Below, one piece after another: positions 19,753 through 21,125 of a stretch of 21,125 bases of DNA (its first letter is position 1; the number at the start of each line of letters is the position of its first letter). The notes under the pieces are model-generated. The model did not search any database and was not told the DNA's origin. It was given only the letters and a program-made list of their open reading frames with translations. A program made the translations under genes and the position numbers. Source of the stretch: SCQX01 sp035720945 (lineage in GTDB: Bacteria > Pseudomonadota > Gammaproteobacteria > Burkholderiales > Burkholderiaceae_B); contig DASTNK010000173.1 in the NCBI GenBank assembly GCA_035720945.1, positions 1 through 21,125 of the forward strand. The letters are read 5' to 3'.

Positions 19753-21024
19753 TCATTGCGCTGGTGCGGGGTATATCGGCTTGCCGGTTGCGGCTTCAGC
19801 CGGATAGACAACCGAGAACTTCAACCCGCCCTTGCCGTCCGGCACCAACTGGCCAAGTGGCATGACCTCGCCGGTCTGGGCGCCGTCCTTGTCCAGTTCA
19901 AACGCGCCATCCAGCGTTTTGAGCTTGCCGGACAGGCTGAAGACGGCTTTGCGCAGGTCGAGTTGATCCAGACTGTTGGTGGCCGCCAGGGTGTTCTGGA
20001 TCACGACACCGGTGGTGTAGCCTGCCACCGAGTTAAAGCCGAACGACACCTTGCTGTCTGGGTAGGCCTTGTCCCAGGCTGTGTGGAATTCAGGCAGTGT
20101 CATGCCTGACGTCACCTTGTACTCGACTTCCGACGGCGGCGTGTAGGTGTAGACGTACTTCATGCCGTCCACGCCCACCGTCTTGAGCATGTGCTCGGTT
20201 TCCAAACCCGGGAACACGGCGAACAACCATTTGAAATGTGCCCCCGAATCATGCAGGTTGCGCAGGAACGCCGTATCGTTGCCCGGGTAGCCGAGCTGAA
20301 TCACGGCGTCGGGCTTGGCGGCCCGGATGCTGTTGAGCAGCACGGTGTAGCTCGAGGTGTTCGTGGGCACCCCCGTGTCGTACACGATCTTGACCGGTGC
20401 ATGCGCGTCTTCGATCAGCTTGCGCATGGCCTTGGCCTGCGTGCCGGAGAAATCATTCGTGGCGTAGATCAGGGCGATGTGCTTGATGCCCAGCTTCGGA
20501 CCTTCCGTCGTCAGGAAATTGGCCACGCTTTTCGGCCAGACCGTCGACACGGGCATGGCGACCAGGGCGATGTAAGGGTTGCCGGGTGTGAAGAACGGGT
20601 CGCCCGTGCCGCTCAGATCGAACAGCATCATCTTGTGTTCGCGCGCGATGGGCACGGCCATGGAGGTCAGCACCGACCCGACGTCGGCCACCAGCACGTT
20701 GACCTTGTCCTGGGTGATGAGCTGGTTGTACAAGGTGGCGGCCGTGGAGGTGTTGCTCTGATCGTCATAGGCGACGAGCTTGACGGGAATGCGTTTGCCG
20801 TAGGGCTTGACCATCACACCGCCCTTGGCGTTGACCTCGTCCACCCACAGCTTCAACCCCATGTGCGCCGGCATGGAAATGGCCGCGAACGGCCCCGATG
20901 ACGCGTACAACGCACCAATCTTGATTTCCGCCGGCGCCTGGGGGGCCGGTGTGGCGGCGGCCAGGGTGGAGAACAACAACAACGACGCGGCCGACAGCCA
21001 CGAAAAAATTCTGCGCAACATCAT
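19753..21024 (-). CDS. ABC transporter periplasmic substrate-binding protein, branched-chain amino acid type
   Basis: This is a 423-residue exported protein of the LivJ/LivK-like type I periplasmic binding family (Peripla_BP_6). The signal peptide is about residues 1-26 (MMLRRIFSW, then SAASLLLFSTLAAA). The mature protein begins with the family block IKIGALYASSGPFAAISMPAHMG. KLWVDEVNAKGGV, VKLVAYDDQSNTSTAATLYNQLI and DAVIQLGYPGNDTAFLRNL are further family landmarks. The lobes and crossovers span the whole length. AAGGAG lies just before the paired ATG codons at 21024 and 21021. A longer frame to 21081 was rejected because it precedes the signal peptide with unrelated residues. No permease or ATPase gene is in the window; they may lie beyond the right edge or elsewhere. 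The ligand could be an amino acid, amide, urea or aromatic compound and cannot be told from sequence. Confidence 0.93.
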   Translation of the reverse strand: MMLRRIFSWLSAASLLLFSTLAAATPAPQAPAEIKIGALYASSGPFAAISMPAHMGLKLWVDEVNAKGGVMVKPYGKRIPVKLVAYDDQSNTSTAATLYNQLITQDKVNVLVADVGSVLTSMAVPIAREHKMMLFDLSGTGDPFFTPGNPYIALVAMPVSTVWPKSVANFLTTEGPKLGIKHIALIYATNDFSGTQAKAMRKLIEDAHAPVKIVYDTGVPTNTSSYTVLLNSIRAAKPDAVIQLGYPGNDTAFLRNLHDSGAHFKWLFAVFPGLETEHMLKTVGVDGMKYVYTYTPPSEVEYKVTSGMTLPEFHTAWDKAYPDSKVSFGFNSVAGYTTGVVIQNTLAATNSLDQLDLRKAVFSLSGKLKTLDGAFELDKDGAQTGEVMPLGQLVPDGKGGLKFSVVYPAEAATGKPIYPAPAQ

Positions 21025-21125
21025 GAGTCTCCTTGGGTTGTCGCCGGACCACGTCGCAGTCCGGCATTTCTGGTCCGGCATTTCTATTACCTGCCTGCAT
21101 CACGAATGAAGGATCAAGAACGATC

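Overview
The window is about 21 kb of GC-rich DNA with high-GC third codon positions, compact operons and intrinsic terminators. Gene content points to a betaproteobacterium of the order Burkholderiales, probably Alcaligenaceae-like. The pointers are an rnr-rlmB-metZ cluster, a TonB-ExbB-ExbD set, a HupB-type HU, an E. coli-like ArsB and a branched-chain amino acid type periplasmic binding protein. The family level is my inference. No prophage, CRISPR array or complete insertion sequence is visible.

Layout. (1) 1-2634, minus strand: an OmpR-type response regulator, a histidine kinase with almost no periplasmic domain, and the start of a Kup potassium transporter, arranged as one operon. (2) 2692-4897, minus: tonB-exbB-exbD, the energy-transducing complex for outer-membrane receptors. 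(3) 5128-5376, minus: a small lipoprotein, followed by about 370 bp without a convincing gene. (4) 5747-7672, plus: a large Tat-exported class C beta-lactamase-like serine hydrolase. (5) 7686-8224: a shared terminator, tRNA-Val(UAC) with a strong promoter, and hupB. (6) 8597-13201, minus: rnr, rlmB and metZ (RNase R, 23S rRNA methyltransferase, sulfhydrylase). (7) 13211-13466, plus: tRNA-Leu(CAG) with promoter and terminator. (8) 13649-15721, plus: a secreted creatininase-family protein and a secreted beta-propeller protein. (9) 15757-17699: a GNAT acetyltransferase divergent from a solitary arsB. (10) 17937-19625, plus: a membrane-anchored FMN/Fe-S glutamate-synthase-like protein, convergent with (11) 19753-21024, minus: a periplasmic binding protein.

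Most genes are ordinary core or near-core functions. The most unusual signals lie between genes. A 28-bp identical sequence, 37 bp with three mismatches, occurs in the leaders of both the tonB operon and the creatininase operon. It has the same orientation and a similar distance to the start codon, and it has dyad symmetry like an operator, so the two transcription units may share a regulator. Short tandem duplications also recur: 15 bp x2 exactly over the tonB stop codon, 17 bp x2 exactly over the rnr stop codon, and 12 bp x3 next to the shared element. Other points of interest are the sensor-poor kinase joined to kup, a response regulator whose best promoter predicts an almost leaderless mRNA, an exported creatininase with an altered metal-site signature, and a small membrane-like reading frame after arsB.
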